Shown here: one piece after another, positions 14,801-27,565 of the stretch
How the letters are laid out: each line of letters starts with the position of its first letter
Position numbering within the stretch: position 1 is the first letter of the stretch
Origin: Cadophora sp. MPI-SDFR-AT-0126
Taxonomy: Eukaryota > Ascomycota > Leotiomycetes > Helotiales > Ploettnerulaceae
Length of the DNA: 64,000 bases
Assembly (NCBI GenBank): GCA_020747065.1
Contig: JAGMVK010000020.1
Span: 1-64,000 of the forward strand
Direction: 5' to 3'
Program-made: the position numbers and the translations under genes
The notes under the pieces: model-generated
The model's database searches: none
What the model was told of the DNA's origin: nothing
Seen by the model: the letters and a program-made list of their open reading frames with translations, nothing else

Positions 14801-17769
14801 AGAGAACTTTAATAAGAGTTTTATTATCTTTAGTTATACCTCTTTTACTTATTTTACTTTATTTATTAAAAAACTAAATAATAGCCTACGCTTTTATATT
14901 AATTACTAAAGATTAAATAAGATTATATAGAAAAATTAATACTTATTACCCTTAATTAATAAAGTCTTTATATATCTTAGATAAGCTAAAGTCTTTACTA
15001 AGATTAATATCTAAAGCGCCTTTTACTATATATAAATAGACTTAGTTTTTAAAGAATATATTATATTTTAGACTTATTATAGAAGTTATAAGTATAAAGT
15101 TATATTCTTTAGACTTACTAATAGTCTTATAATATTCTAATAGTATATAAATAATGTTCTTTTTAATTACTTTAATATATTTTATACTATATACTTAGAT
15201 AATATTATTATATACTCTAATAACTTCTTATAATATAAGGAATATATTAAGAAAGTCTTATACTACTTATAGTAATACTATCTTCTAATAAATATCTAAA
15301 AAAGCGAGTTTTATATTAAAAAAATTAAATTCCTTAGCTTTTTTATTACTATAAAAGGAATTAAGATTAACTTAATAATTATAAAGTATATATGAAATTA
15401 GATTTCTCTTATTATAATCCGAGAGATTTAGTCTTTTCTTAGTTTTTATAATTTTTATTATAAGTTTATTCTAAATTATAGTAAGATAGTTAAACTCTTA
15501 GTAGAGCTAATAAAGATATTAACTCTTTTTAAGATAACTCTTACTTAACTTATAGCTTTCTAAGACCTAAAGAAAGCTATATTAGCCTTAGAATATCTAA
15601 AATATTATAATATATTACTAGAAACTTAGATTAAGACTAATACTTTAAATAGAATAATTATAGGTATACTCTTATAGAAATATAGAAATAATTAGTACTT
15701 AGTCTTATTCTTATCTAAAATAATAAGCTTTATTAAATTAAATTATAATATTTATAATAAGGAAATACTAGTAATTATATAATTACTAACTTATTAGTAT
15801 ATAGAATTAGTATTTTAGTCTAGTTATTAGTGCTTTTAGGTCTTTTTAAATTATAAGGCCTTAGAATACTTTATAATTACTAAGAAGCTTATAAAAAGAT
15901 AAGTAAAGTAATTTGAAATTCTAATAGACTTCTACTTTATAATAATATATTACTTAAGTAATTAGAATACTACTACTAATATATTATTATACTATAAATA
16001 AGATATTAGAAGTTAGATTAAGATAAAAAGGAACTTTATACTTATATATTAATTTACTTAGATTAAATTAATCTTTATATTTTCTATAAATTAAATTAAT
16101 TACTTAATATCTATACTTTAGCTCTTATAGAGTTTAATATAAATAAGGAAACGAACTTTATTATAAAGCTAATCTATATTAATCGGACTTATAAAGCTTT
16201 AATTATTTAGCGCTAAGAATTATAAGAACTTAACTCTTAGTATATATTCTAAGATAATAAATTACTTTTATATAAGAGCTACTTTTAAGTACTTAATATT
16301 AATTATCTTTATATATAACTAATTTAGTATATATATAATTAGTTCTTTATTACTTACCTTAGGAAATTAAAGACTTTTAAGCTCTTTAAAACTAAGTACT
16401 ATTAGTTTAAGATACTTAAAGATATTATTAGATTTATCTCTAATTACTTAGCTTATAATTATACTAATTATTAATAAAATAAAATACTTAGCTACTTATA
16501 TCCTTTACTAATTCTAAATTAATCCTAGTAATACTTAATAATAAATTTTAAGAATATACTAAAGGATAAGTTTAGGTATAACTTAATATTAATTATAATA
16601 AACTAATTCTCTAAGGAAGTTATATTAATCTTATATTACTCTATATATACTTGTTATAACTTAGCTTAATTATTTATTATGAATTACTAAAGGTTTAATA
16701 GTCTACTTAAGATAGTTATATTAAATAGAGAATCTTAATATATTTCTTTTTTTTAATATAAGTTCTATTAGATCCTTAGTATTAAGATTAAACCTTTTAT
16801 AGCTTATTATACTTAGATTAATAGTTAAACTAAAATTATAAATTAGTACTTAAACTAAAGACTTTATTTCTTTATAAACTACTACTAGAATAACTAGTTT
16901 AAGCTTCTACTAATAATAAACTATATTTAATTAATATTACTTTATAAGTTCTTAAGTATATTTCCTTATTAACTTAAGTATAGATATAAGCTATATATAA
17001 GCTAAAACTAAAATAGACTATAACTTAAGCTAAAACTTATAATTATAGAAAAGCTAAATATTACTAAGGCTTAAGCTTTTATAAAGTAATATAAAGTAAT
17101 ATAAAAAGAGGCTAAGTAATTCTTAAAAGACTAATAAGAAAAGAAATAGCAAGATATAAATAAGTCTTATTAGGAAGTTAATTAGGAAGTAAGAGACTAA
17201 GTCTAGGTAATTACTAAGAACTAGAAAACTTACTAGCTAAATAACTAATAAGCTAACTTATATTAAGTCTTATAAAAAGAAGGTTACTCTTATTAATTAG
17301 ACTTACTTAAATTTATTAAGATTTATCTAATATTCTCTATAGATAAGTTATAGTATTATAATAATAACCTCTTACTAAACTAAATCTAAGCTAATTAAGA
17401 AGAGATAATTACTATTAATATAAAGTAAGAATAAGAGGTTTAAGATATCTTAGATATTTACTTTAAGTAGAATAATATATTATATTATTAAGTATATTAG
17501 AAGGGATTTAATCTAGACCTTAAGTTCTACTTTATTATAGACTTTTATACTTACTTATATAAGCTTAGAAATTTCTACTGAAAAAATCCTATACTTTTAA
17601 GCTTACTAAAGCTTTTAGAGTACTAAATTATAATATAAGAATTAAGGATAATAACACTTATAAGGAACTAGAAGATAATATAGTAATATTACTAAAGACT
17701 TAAAAGTAATTCTTTTATAGCTTAGGGATAAGCTTTCCTTAAGAAAAGAGGTAGTATAATAAATAGTTT

Positions 17770-18138
17770 ATATAATTATATATATAATATAGATTATATA
17801 TATATCACAAATCATAGGACTTAGGAGTTATAAGAGGTGACTAAACGTAACGTTATAATAGGATTAGTAGTCGCGCTTTCTATACTTAAGCTTAAGGCTT
17901 CTTTTAAAATCTCTTTTCTTCTTATCTTTTCTACTTTATATTATAACTATTAATAAACTTCCGTTGAGCTGTTACACGGGACTTAGGAGTCATAAGAGGT
18001 GACTAGATGCGATGTTACGATAGGACTAGCGGCCGCGTTTTCTATACTTAAGTTCAAGGCTCTTTTCAAAACCTCTTTTCTTCTTATCTTTTTTACTTTA
18101 TATTATAGCTATTAATGAACTTCCGTTAAGTTATTACA
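17770..18138 (+). repeat. Doubled 3' LTR-like unit of element B
   Basis: Two tandem copies match the 11.4-11.9 kb unit. The first runs from about 17,770 to 17,976 (ending GAGCTGTTACA) and the second from 17,977 to 18,138 (starting CGGGACTTAGGAGTC, ending GTTATTACA). The second copy lacks the first few tens of bases of the unit. It is the least RIP-mutated of the four and retains GATGCGATGTTACGATAG and GCGGCCGCG. The terminal TG...CA is consistent with LTR ends. Confidence 0.72.
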
Positions 18139-19024
18139 GCTATCTTAGTAGTACTAGTAGTAATCTTCTCTTAGATTTAGCTTAAGGCTAAAACTATACC
18201 TTAAATATATATTAATTAGAAGTTATTTAAACTTTACTTAAATAAAAATTAAGTATATTTAAAACTAAATCTTTATCTTAGATTAAGATAGTTATAAGTA
18301 AAACTTATAATAGAAGAAAAAGATAAAAGAAAAGAGAGTAACTTATAGCTTATTATATAGCTAAATCTATAATAGCTTAGTGAAGAGTATAGGTTTTTTC
18401 TAATAACTTTAACTATAGCTTACTTTATATCTTAAAAGTATTAGTAATAGTAATATATAATCTAGTATTAATTTCTTAAGTAATAGAAATAATACTCTTA
18501 TTATCTTTAGTAATAATAATAAAAAAGAGCTTATAATATTCCTTAGTTATATAATATAGAATCTAGTATAGAAATTAGTATTTTAGCTTATTTAAATTAT
18601 AATTAGATTATATTTATAATAATCTAGATATAAGAAAAAGAAATAAGAAGTACTTATAAGATTATATTTTTTTATTTACTTCTTATAGTATATATACTTC
18701 TTATTTCTAGTATTATTAAACTTATAAATATAATTTATTAAAATATATTAGTAATATATATAGATTAATAAATTTCTATATATAAAGTTTACTTATAGAA
18801 CTTAAAGTTATAGTTATTTAAAGAAGAAAGTCAGAATTCTAAGGATCTATACTATTAAGTATTATAATATATATAATAGAAAGCGATTATAGCTTTACTA
18901 GACTTAATTTAGATGCCTTTTAGATAGCTTATAGTTAAGTTATTATCTTACTTACTATTATTATTATTATTAACTAGTACTACTAAATTAATACTTTTCC
19001 CGGAATCTCCTTACTAAAGCTATA

Positions 19025-19326
19025 TTATAACGACGTAATATTACTAAGTGTAGTATTAAGTATAGGAGTAAGAGGGTAGGTAAATAGTAATATTATAAGT
19101 CTAGTACGAAGGAAATAGGAAGGTAAGGAGCCCTTATAGGGAAAGCAGTCTTATATATATATAAATTTAATCTAGCTTTTATCTAGTAATATTCTAGCTA
19201 AACTTAAGTACTTTTATTTCTAGTACTTCTATTACTTTAATATTATATTACTTCCCTCTTATAAGAGAGCTTACTCCTAAGCTCTGAATTATATTTTTAT
19301 ATATAATTATTATTATATAAAATAGT
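19025..19326. repeat. LTR copy of element C at palindrome centre
   Basis: The sequence starts TATAACGACGTAATATTACT and runs to about 19,250 (TTTAATATTATATTAC), then about 75-85 bp more that also occur inverted at 26,800-26,880. It aligns along its length with 26,567-26,786 but is heavily RIP-mutated: where the other copy has TCCGTCCGG this one has TTTATCTAG. Confidence 0.75.
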
Positions 19327-22300
19327 AGAGATATATCGTTTTAGTAAGAAGATTCCGAAGAAAGTATTAATCTAGTAGTACTAGTTAATAATAATAGTAG
19401 TAATAAGTAAGGTAATAACTTAACTATAAAGCTATTCGAAAGGCGTTTAAACTAGGTCTAGTAAAGCTATAATTACTTATTACTATATATATTATAGTAC
19501 TTAATAGTATAGATCTTCAGAATTTTAACTTTTTTCTTTAAATAATTATAACTTTAAGCTCTATAAGTAAACTTTATATATAAAGATTTATTAATCTATA
19601 TATATTATTAATATATTTTAATAGTTTATATTAAATAAAATAAGTAATTTAAGAGTAAGTTAAATTCTGAATTTTTAGTAATTTAGTAGTAATTTAAAAT
19701 TAATTTAGTATATTAATATAAATAGTACTTACTCTAATCTTTATTAATACCCTTAAGTTTACTTACTATAAGTATTATATTTAATATATCTACTTACTTT
19801 ACTATAAAATTAAATTATATTTATAAGTTTAATAGTACTAGAAGTAAGAAGTATATATATTATAAGAAATAAGTAGAAAAGTATAATCTTATAAGTACTT
19901 CCTATTTTTTTTTCTTATATCTAGATTATTATAAATATAATCTAATTATAATTTAAATAAGCTAAAGTATTAATTTTTATATTAAATTCTATATTATATA
20001 GCTAAGGAATATTATAAGCTCTTTCTTATTATTACTACTAAAGATAATAAGAGTATTATTTCTACTTCTTAAGAAATTAATACTAGATTATATATTACTA
20101 CTATTAATATCTTTAAGATATAAGGTAAGCTATAGTTAAAGTTATTAGAAGAAACTTATACTTTTCGCTAAATTATTATAGATCTAGCTATATAATAAGT
20201 TATAAGTTATTTCTTTTTTATTTTATTTTTTTACTTTTACTATATATTTCACTTATAAATCCTTTAATTTAAGATAAAGATATAATTCTAAATATATTTA
20301 TTTTTCCTTAAGTAAAATTAAAATAACTTCTAATTAATATATAAATAAGGTTTAGTTTTAATCCTAAGCTAAATTTAAGAGGAGATTACTACTAGTACTA
20401 CTAAAGTAGCTAAGACTATTTATTATAGTAATATTAAGTATAAGAGAGTAAAGGAGAAGGAGAAGAAGGAGAGAGAGTTACTAGCTTATTTTTAAGTAAC
20501 TTAAAGTAGTAGACGTCTTAGTAGTATAGGAGAGAAAGAGAAGATTCTAAATAACTTAGAATAAAGGGAGAATAAGCCTTATTTTAGATTAGCTTTATTA
20601 TTAGTTTTTTATAGTTATACTTTTAGTTAGACTTCTTATATAAGAGTAGCTCCTTATAGTAAAACTAGTAAGATATTCTAGTTAAAGTATAATTATAAGA
20701 CTATAATATTAGTACTTTAAATTAGAGGGTATTTAAATAATTTGAATTAAATTTTATTTTACTATCTTACTAACTAATCTATTATTTTCTAAGTAATTAT
20801 AATTATTTTCTTTATTTTCCTATATAGCTAACTATTTAAGTAAGTTTCAGAGTAATCTTAGAGTAAAAGAGTTAACTTAGTAAAAATCTCTTAATTTATA
20901 AGGTAACTCTATTAAATTAAATACGTTATATTATATAGTATTAAGATTATAACCTACTTAATTAACTTAATACTTTAAGGTATTACGATATAATTATAAT
21001 ATAAGAACTTTTTATATTTCCTATTCTTCTTAACTCTTAATTATCTTAGGGAGGTTTTAGGACTATTCTTAATTAAATAAGGAGTTATTTAGGTCCCGGA
21101 ATAATAGCTTAGGAGTAAAGATATTATAAATATTTAATCCTATAAGTAACTAGAGCTAGTAAGAGTTCCTTACTTAATATAGGATTTTAAATAGCCCTTC
21201 TTATTAATTACTAAGCTTATAGCTTAGTTAGTAACTCTTAAGGTTCTTAGTAGATAAGTATACTTTATTACTTACTTAGAAATTAATAAGTCTGCGATAC
21301 TAGTTTATAGCTTTTACTATATAATTCTATATAGCTTATATATTCGATTTAGCTAACTCTTACGCTTCTTTTATATATTCTACTACTGCTTTAGTATTAT
21401 AATAGTTAAGTCTTTCTAGAGAAGTAATAGCTTTAAAAGAGTTCTAATCCTAATTATTCCTTAGATTTAATCTAAATTTAAGCTAGTATAAAGCTATATT
21501 AATAGAGGTATAAGGAAAAGTTATTTAAGCTTAATCTATTAATAGAATTAGTTTACTTTAGTTATTCTAGTAAAAGTTAATAAATAGCTATAATCTCTAG
21601 TTAATATACTTATTTATAATCTTTATCTAGCTATTAGTCTTCTTATAATATATTATAGAAAGCTTAACTTTAATACTAATAATCTAATAGAACTTTTTCT
21701 AAAATAATAAAACGAACTATAGCTTTTAATCTAATATAATTAACTTTAAAGTATATTTAAATTAGTAGATCTACTAGATAAAGAGTTTAATAGTACTATA
21801 TATATTAATATCTTAGTAATAAATAATTATTATAGAATCCTTTCTTAAGTAATTAATAAATATTAGGATTCTATTATAATTATACTTATCCTTTAAGAAA
21901 TCCTTATAATCTATATATAAATATTATATAAGATAATTTAGAATTAGTAATAAATAGAGAAGACTTTATTATTTAGAATACTTAAAGTATAAGAATTAAT
22001 AAGCCTAGTAATTTCTTATATACTAATTATAATTTAAACTTATTCTAATTTAATAGTACTTTAAAGCTAGGAATTAATATATCTTTAATTTATTAAAGTA
22101 AGTAATAGATAGCTAGTTATATACTTCTTTAATTAACTTAGTATAAAGGGAAGTATTATATTATATATAGAATTAATCTTTAAAGAGTAGAAGTTTATTT
22201 TTAATTAAGTAGTCTTTAAGTAAGGATTTTTATATATTAGTAAAGATAATATAATTATCTTAATAAAGCTTTTTAATAAGGTTAAAAGAGTCTAAGGGAG

Positions 22301-25300
22301 TATTCGAAAGAGCTTTTACCTTAGTAGTAGTTAATAATAAGAGAGATATTATAACTATAAAGGAAATAAACTATTTTACTAGCTTAGAATTAATATAAGA
22401 GTTAAGTCTTTCTAGTCTTAGTAGAGTTTAGTTCTAACTATTTTTTTAGACTTATTTTTATACTTTTAAATCCTACTTCTAATAGCTTAAGATATTAGCT
22501 CTTTAATTATCTTTACTAAGAGTATATATAATTTAGAAATTAAAGTTAAAGAGAAATTCTATCTAATAAGTTTACTTAGCTATAAGTACTTTAGTAGTTA
22601 TAAAGTACTCTAAGGAGTAGTAATTTAAATATACCTTAATTTTACTTCAAAGAGATATTAACTTTAAGTATTACTTATAAAAGCTTTCTATAATAGCGTA
22701 TAATTCTTTATTATAAATTTCCTAGTTTAATTCGTGATTATTAAATATATATAAGTAGAAACTAAGGGGATATTATTATTTATTATTATACTATTATAAT
22801 ATTACTCTAGTAATTACTCTATTAGAAGTATCTGTTTTCAGCTTAGTAGGTAATTCCAGCTAGAAATAGTAAATCTATTAAATTAATAATAACTACTTTT
22901 AGAGCTTTTTAAACGTAATATAATACTCTTTTATTTAATTCTAAGCTACTATAGGTTAAGTAAGCGTAGATAAAGGTTTAGTAATAAGCTTGAAGTTACG
23001 TATAAATTATTAGTAAAAACTATAGAAATTTAGGTACGACTTAATAGCTATTATAGTCTTAGAGTACTTCTAGTTACATAGTAGTTTAACTTTCTTCGGA
23101 TCTACCTTAATACCCTTAGTAATTACTATATAGCCTAGGTACTTAGTATAAGTAATATGAAATTTATATTTTTTAATATTAACTTATAATCCGGCTTTTA
23201 TTAAATACTTTAGTATAGATTCTATATAAGCTTAGTATTCTTTTATAGATTTAGAGTAGATTAGGATATTATTTAGGTAAGTTATATAAAAGTTATCTAG
23301 ATAGTTAAGGAGTATATTATTTATATAATATTAGTATATACTAAGTCTATTATAAAGGCTAAATAGTAATACCTTATACTTATATAATCTATATTTAGTC
23401 TGAAATATAGTATACTCCTTAGAGACTAGATTTATACGGATATAGTTAAAGGTAGCTTAAATATTTAATTTTATAAATATCTTTATATTTAATACTCTAG
23501 TAAGGAGCTTATTAATTTAAGGATTAGATAAGTATTTTTTTATATAAAAGTATTTAGCTTATAATAATTAATATAGAATTATAAGCCTTTATCAGGCTTT
23601 TTAATAAAGAGTATAGGTAATATAAATAAGCTTTAGCTTAACTTAATAAAACTCTTATCTAGATTTTCTAGAAAGTACTTCTTTATTACTTTAAGCTCTT
23701 CTATTAATTAATAATAAAGAGGAGAGTAAGTGTTAAGTAGTAGCCCCTTAAGATAAATCTTATAATTATAATATTAATAAAATAGAAGAGTATTTATATC
23801 TTTTTTAGAAAATACTAATTTTAGATATTAGTACTATTTTAAAAGTTTTTTAGATAGAAGTTAAGTAGTATTAAGATCTTCTAGTTTATATTATTTTTAT
23901 AAGATATAGTTTATTTTATAAATATTAGTTTAAAAGAACTTAGTATTTTTATATTTTATATTAAAATAGAAAGCGTTTATACTAATCTCGTAGATAAATA
24001 TAAATATAAGTAATATCCTTAATAGTTTATATTTTAATTTCTAGACTTATAAAAGTCCTTTACTTATAGGAGATAATATTAAAGTTAGTTTAAGAGTAAC
24101 TTAAAGGAGATATTCTTTTAGTATTTAAACTATAAAAAGAAGATATTTTTATTATATCTTATCTTTTTAAATCGCTAGATCTTTATAGTTTATATTACTC
24201 TAGTAGTCTTATCGTAAAGGAAGCTATATATATAGAAAGAGTAAGACTAGCTCTTAAGACTATTATTTAGTAAGTAAGTAATTAGATAGTTATAAGAATT
24301 AATTCTAGTTTATTTATAACTTAAGATAGAATTAATATATCTATTTAATACTTATTATTATATCTTACTTTCTTAAGTTAAGGATTATAAAGGAATAGTT
24401 ATATATATTAATTATTAATTATTAAATACAGATATATATAATAAGTAGTGTAGCTTTAAATAGAGTTCTAAAAACTACAGATTAGTATAGTATATGAAAG
24501 AGGCTAAATCTTTACTTTTAATACTCTTAAAAGATATATAGATATAGTTTAATTTATAAAGAGATAATTATTTACTTTAGTATCTACTAATATAAAGAGT
24601 ATAACTCCTAATCTATTTATATTAAGTATATAATTAATTACGAATTACTTCTCTCTTATTAGAGAGTTTAAATTAAGCTTTAATAAATTATATTTATATA
24701 AGCTTAAGAAGAAGTCTTTTCCTAGGTCTCTTTATTTTCTTTTACTTAATTTTCCTTACTCTTTATTATCTCTTTAATATTATTATTAACTTTCTTCTTA
24801 TTAAGAACCTAAACTTTAATTAATTTAGAATAGTTTAATTTATAGTATCTAAACTTTTTATACTTATAATACTTTACTTATAAATTACTAGAACCTCTCT
24901 AAGGTTTCTATATACTCTTCTAATGTAATAGGGTAAGAATTATAGTCTATAGTATTAAGTAATAGTAAAAGAAAGTATTAAGAGAAGAAGTAGGTTTAAG
25001 TACTATTTAAGAAGTAAGTAGTTCAGAAGTCTTCTAAAAGAGGCCTAGCTTAATTACTCTCTAAGAAGAGTTTAATTTATAGAAGCTAGTAAAAAATAAG
25101 TTAAGTTATATATTCTATTACTTATTAGCGTTAATTAAGATAAGATAAGTTATTATTACTATATAATTATCTTACTATAAGCTTTTAATTAATATAGTAG
25201 TAGTATAAAGCTAAGAGGTAATTTTAAACTATATAAAAAAGAACTATTTTATATAAGCTATATTTCCTTATATTATAGTATTCTGGAATCTTATATGAAA

Positions 25301-26566
25301 TTAAGTAAAGGTTTTATATATATAATCTAGTTCTTATATACTTATATTAAAGAACTTAGTACGAGCCTTATAAGCTTTATTTCTAATAAGAAAGTAGGTC
25401 TTTAGTAAAGAAATTATTTCTTAAGCTATCTAGAATATATTAGTTTTAGATAAGTATTAAAACTCTAGGTAAGAATAAGCTAAGCTAGTAATCGATCCTT
25501 ATACTAAAGCTCGCTATACTTAAGTATCTAGGTAAAGACTCGTATTAACTTCTAATTAATCTTTAACTGAAGCTTTCTATTACTTAAATATTAGGTTAGT
25601 TCTATTATTTAAGGAAGAGATTTTTTCTATAAGCTATACCTTAAGTCCTTAAAGGGTATCTGACTTTACTTTAAATATAGTAAGGGAAGTATTTTCTAGC
25701 TTAAATAAAGTACATTTACTTTAGCTTATTAATTTATCTCTTTCTATTAATTAAATAATTAGTAATAGGATTCTAAGGGGAATTAAGGTAGAATTAGTAA
25801 GGGATACTATTATTATAGCTTAAGTATTAATTAGTAATTACTTAATACAAGCTAAGGAAGCCTCTTAAGTATAATTTCAATTCTTTATAGATTAGATAAT
25901 TCCTCTTAATATATTTAAGTCGCTAAAATCTCTCTTATCTTAGTTTATATAACCTTTACTTTTATTACCTTAAGTCCTATAGCTAGAAAAGCTTCCAATT
26001 AGAGTTAAAAAGTTAAGAGTATTATTAGTAGTTTTACTAAATAGATCTATTATATTAGTAGTATCTATAATAGGAATAAGAAAAAATTTAAGCATGATTT
26101 AAGTACAGCTTAAAATAGGAGTTCTAGGAGTATTAAGAGAATACTTTATAGTTTCCTAGTAAGAGATATTAGTATTAAAGTAATTTTTATATATTATAAT
26201 TCTATAAGTAGTAAGAGTTATACGATTATATTCTAAAGGAAAATAAAAGTAATTTAAGAGAGTTTTATAAACTTAAGAATTCTAGTAGTAGTAATTATAA
26301 TATCTTAAATTTATTTATAGTAGCCTTTATATAAAGGAGGTTATTTAGAGTCTCTATTAATAAAGACTACTCTACTTTAATTATACTAATTTATAATAAG
26401 CAGAACTAAACTCTAGTTTATTAATTTATTTAAGAGATCTCTAGAATCCTAACTCTTTAAGGATAATAGTTAGGAGTAATTCGGATAAGAATTAGTCGAT
26501 TATATCTTCTAAGTAGTAGAATATTATATAAGCTATTCCCAATAAGAGTAACTTTTCTATTTAATA

Positions 26567-26786
26567 TAATAACATAATATTATTAAGTATAGTATTAAGT
26601 ATAGGAGTAAGAGGGTAAGTAAATAGTAATATTATAAGTCTAGTATAAAGGAAATAGGAAGGTAAGAAGCTCTTATAGGAAAAGTAGTCCTATATATACA
26701 CGAATCTAGTCCAGCTTCCGTCCGGTAATATTTCGGCTAAACCTAAGTACCCCTATTTCTAGCACTTCCGTCACTTCAACGTTACA
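26567..26786. repeat. LTR copy of element C, weakly RIP-mutated half
   Basis: This matches 19,025-19,250 in direct orientation and ends CACTTCAACGTTACA (CA end). Bases 26,700-26,786 keep most C residues and so preserve something close to the pre-RIP sequence, while the first half is mutated. Confidence 0.75.
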
Positions 26787-26874
26787 TATATATTTCTACT
26801 ATTTTATATAATAATAATTCTATATAGAAATATAATTCAGAGCTTAAGAGTAAGCTCTCTTATAAGAAGAGAGT

Positions 26875-27098
26875 AATATAATATTAAAGTAATAGAAGTA
26901 CTAGAAATAAGAGTACTTAAGTTTAGCTAGAATATTACTAAATAAAAGCTAGACTAGATTCGTATATATATAGAACTACTTTCCCTCTAAGAGCTTCTTA
27001 CTTTCTTATTTCCTTTATACTAGACCTATAATATTACTATTTGCCTACCCTCTTACTCTTATACTTGATACTCCACTTAGTAATATTATGTCGTTACA
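26875..27098. repeat. Inverted LTR at the edge of the RIP block
   Basis: This is the reverse complement of the element C LTR. It ends GTAATATTATGTCGTTACA, matching the complement of the LTR start TGTAACGACATAATATTAC. With 26,567-26,786 it forms an inverted pair separated by about 85 bp. It could be a solo LTR of a second insertion or the end of a truncated copy. It is the last repeat sequence before normal gene space. Confidence 0.75.
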
Positions 27099-27565
27099 CT
27101 ACTGATACCTACTTACTCTCTACTTCCCTGCCTTTCTTATTGTACTAGAGGTCGAGCTTACCCTTCTTCTTCTTCTTCTTCTTCTTCTTCTTCTTCTTCT
27201 TCTTCTTCTTCTTCTTCTTCTTCTTCTTCTTCTTCTTTACTCTTCTCTCTAGTTCCAGGGTCATATAAATCGGGTCTTGGACCCCTCTAATTATACTCCG
27301 CAATATTTGCCTAACCAGTCACAGGCGAGGGTGCTAGAGATGGACGAAGATTAATCGCTAATCCAGCTGAGTAGGTGATCATCATGACACAAAGAGCTCG
27401 ACTGGCACTGTATTCCCGTGTGGCTGAGAATACTGCCTGGAATGCTACTATCCTAGAGACCCACCAGTATCCTACTTTCTTTGTTTGCGAAACAAAGATA
27501 TTAGAGGCCAAGTCCGCACAATACTATGTCAGGCGTACGAACTCTCCTCGCACTTTTAAGCCAAG
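27099..27565. other. Boundary spacer with CTT microsatellite
   Basis: The transition from the AT-rich block to gene space. An uninterrupted (CTT)n tract of about 25 units lies at 27,162-27,237. Small open frames across 27,311-27,602 show no recognisable domain. The stretch probably holds the promoter and 5' UTR of the GT31 gene. Confidence 0.6.

Larger units (their letters stand above)
11408..18138 (+). mobile_element. Ty3/Gypsy retrotransposon B with terminal repeats
   Basis: LTR-like units lie at both ends (11,440-11,865 and about 17,770-18,138) and decayed gag-pol lies between. At about 13,300-13,350 a RIP-altered CCHC zinc knuckle reads NYKKVGYIAKDYLK, i.e. Cys to Tyr and His to Tyr relative to the usual CxxC..GHxxxxC. 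Around 15,040-15,230 the reverse transcriptase gives FRLTNSLIIF and then YLDNIIIYSNN, the YLDDILIYS active site with D to N. Order and motifs fit Ty3/Gypsy on the plus strand. The element sits inside the left arm of a larger palindrome, so it inserted after that palindrome formed. Confidence 0.85.
10440..21350. repeat. Large interrupted palindrome (inverted repeat)
   Basis: Arm 1 is 10,440-11,407 plus 18,139-19,022. Arm 2 is its reverse complement at 19,327-20,415 plus 20,416-21,350. Examples are 18,139-18,200 against the complement of 20,350-20,415 (both carry TAGTAGTACTAGTAGTAATC) and 11,085-11,390 against the complement of about 20,420-20,730. The spacer at 19,025-19,326 is an LTR plus about 75-85 bp. 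Element B interrupts arm 1 between 11.41 and 18.14 kb. The arms are RIP-diverged but clearly alignable by eye. The outer ends are approximate. Confidence 0.75.
19025..26786 (-). mobile_element. Ty3/Gypsy retrotransposon C (minus strand)
   Basis: Same-orientation LTRs lie at 19,025-19,250 and 26,567-26,786. On the minus strand the motifs fall in gag-pol order. A RIP-altered zinc knuckle lies at about 24,890-24,835 (YYKYKKFRYYKLNYSK for CxxC..GHxxxxC). The reverse transcriptase lies at about 23,345-23,255 (YINNILLNYLDNFYITYLNN, then ILIYSK, the YLDDILIYS block). RNase H and the tether lie at about 22,740-22,500 (NKELYAIIESF, YSLEYFITTKVL, then YTLSKDN). Integrase should follow towards 21.4 kb but I could not name residues there. 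The last 2 kb before the 19.0 kb LTR belong to the palindrome, so the element's 3' part is rearranged. Confidence 0.8.
1..27098. repeat. RIP-saturated AT-rich transposon block
   Basis: Nearly every stretch is built from A/T with residual C/G in CT, AG, GC and CC contexts. CpA and TpG are almost absent for kilobases, for example in the first 600 bases. This is the footprint of repeat-induced point mutation (C to T, preferring CpA, on both strands), known from Pezizomycotina. No intact open reading frame is seen. Retroelement motifs survive in reading frames whose only stops are TAA/TAG at former Gln codons. The block ends abruptly at about 27.1 kb, where base composition and codon use become normal. 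Stretches that I cannot assign (about 1-1,500, 4,850-6,350, 10,150-10,430 and the internal parts of the elements without named motifs) show only more decayed AT-rich sequence. Confidence 0.93.

Noticed and set aside
1..27098. Possible centromere or mitochondrial insertion because of extreme AT content
   Set aside because: Readable Gypsy pol motifs with TAA/TAG at Gln codons and loss of CpA/TpG point to RIP-mutated transposons instead; a centromeric location cannot be judged from sequence.
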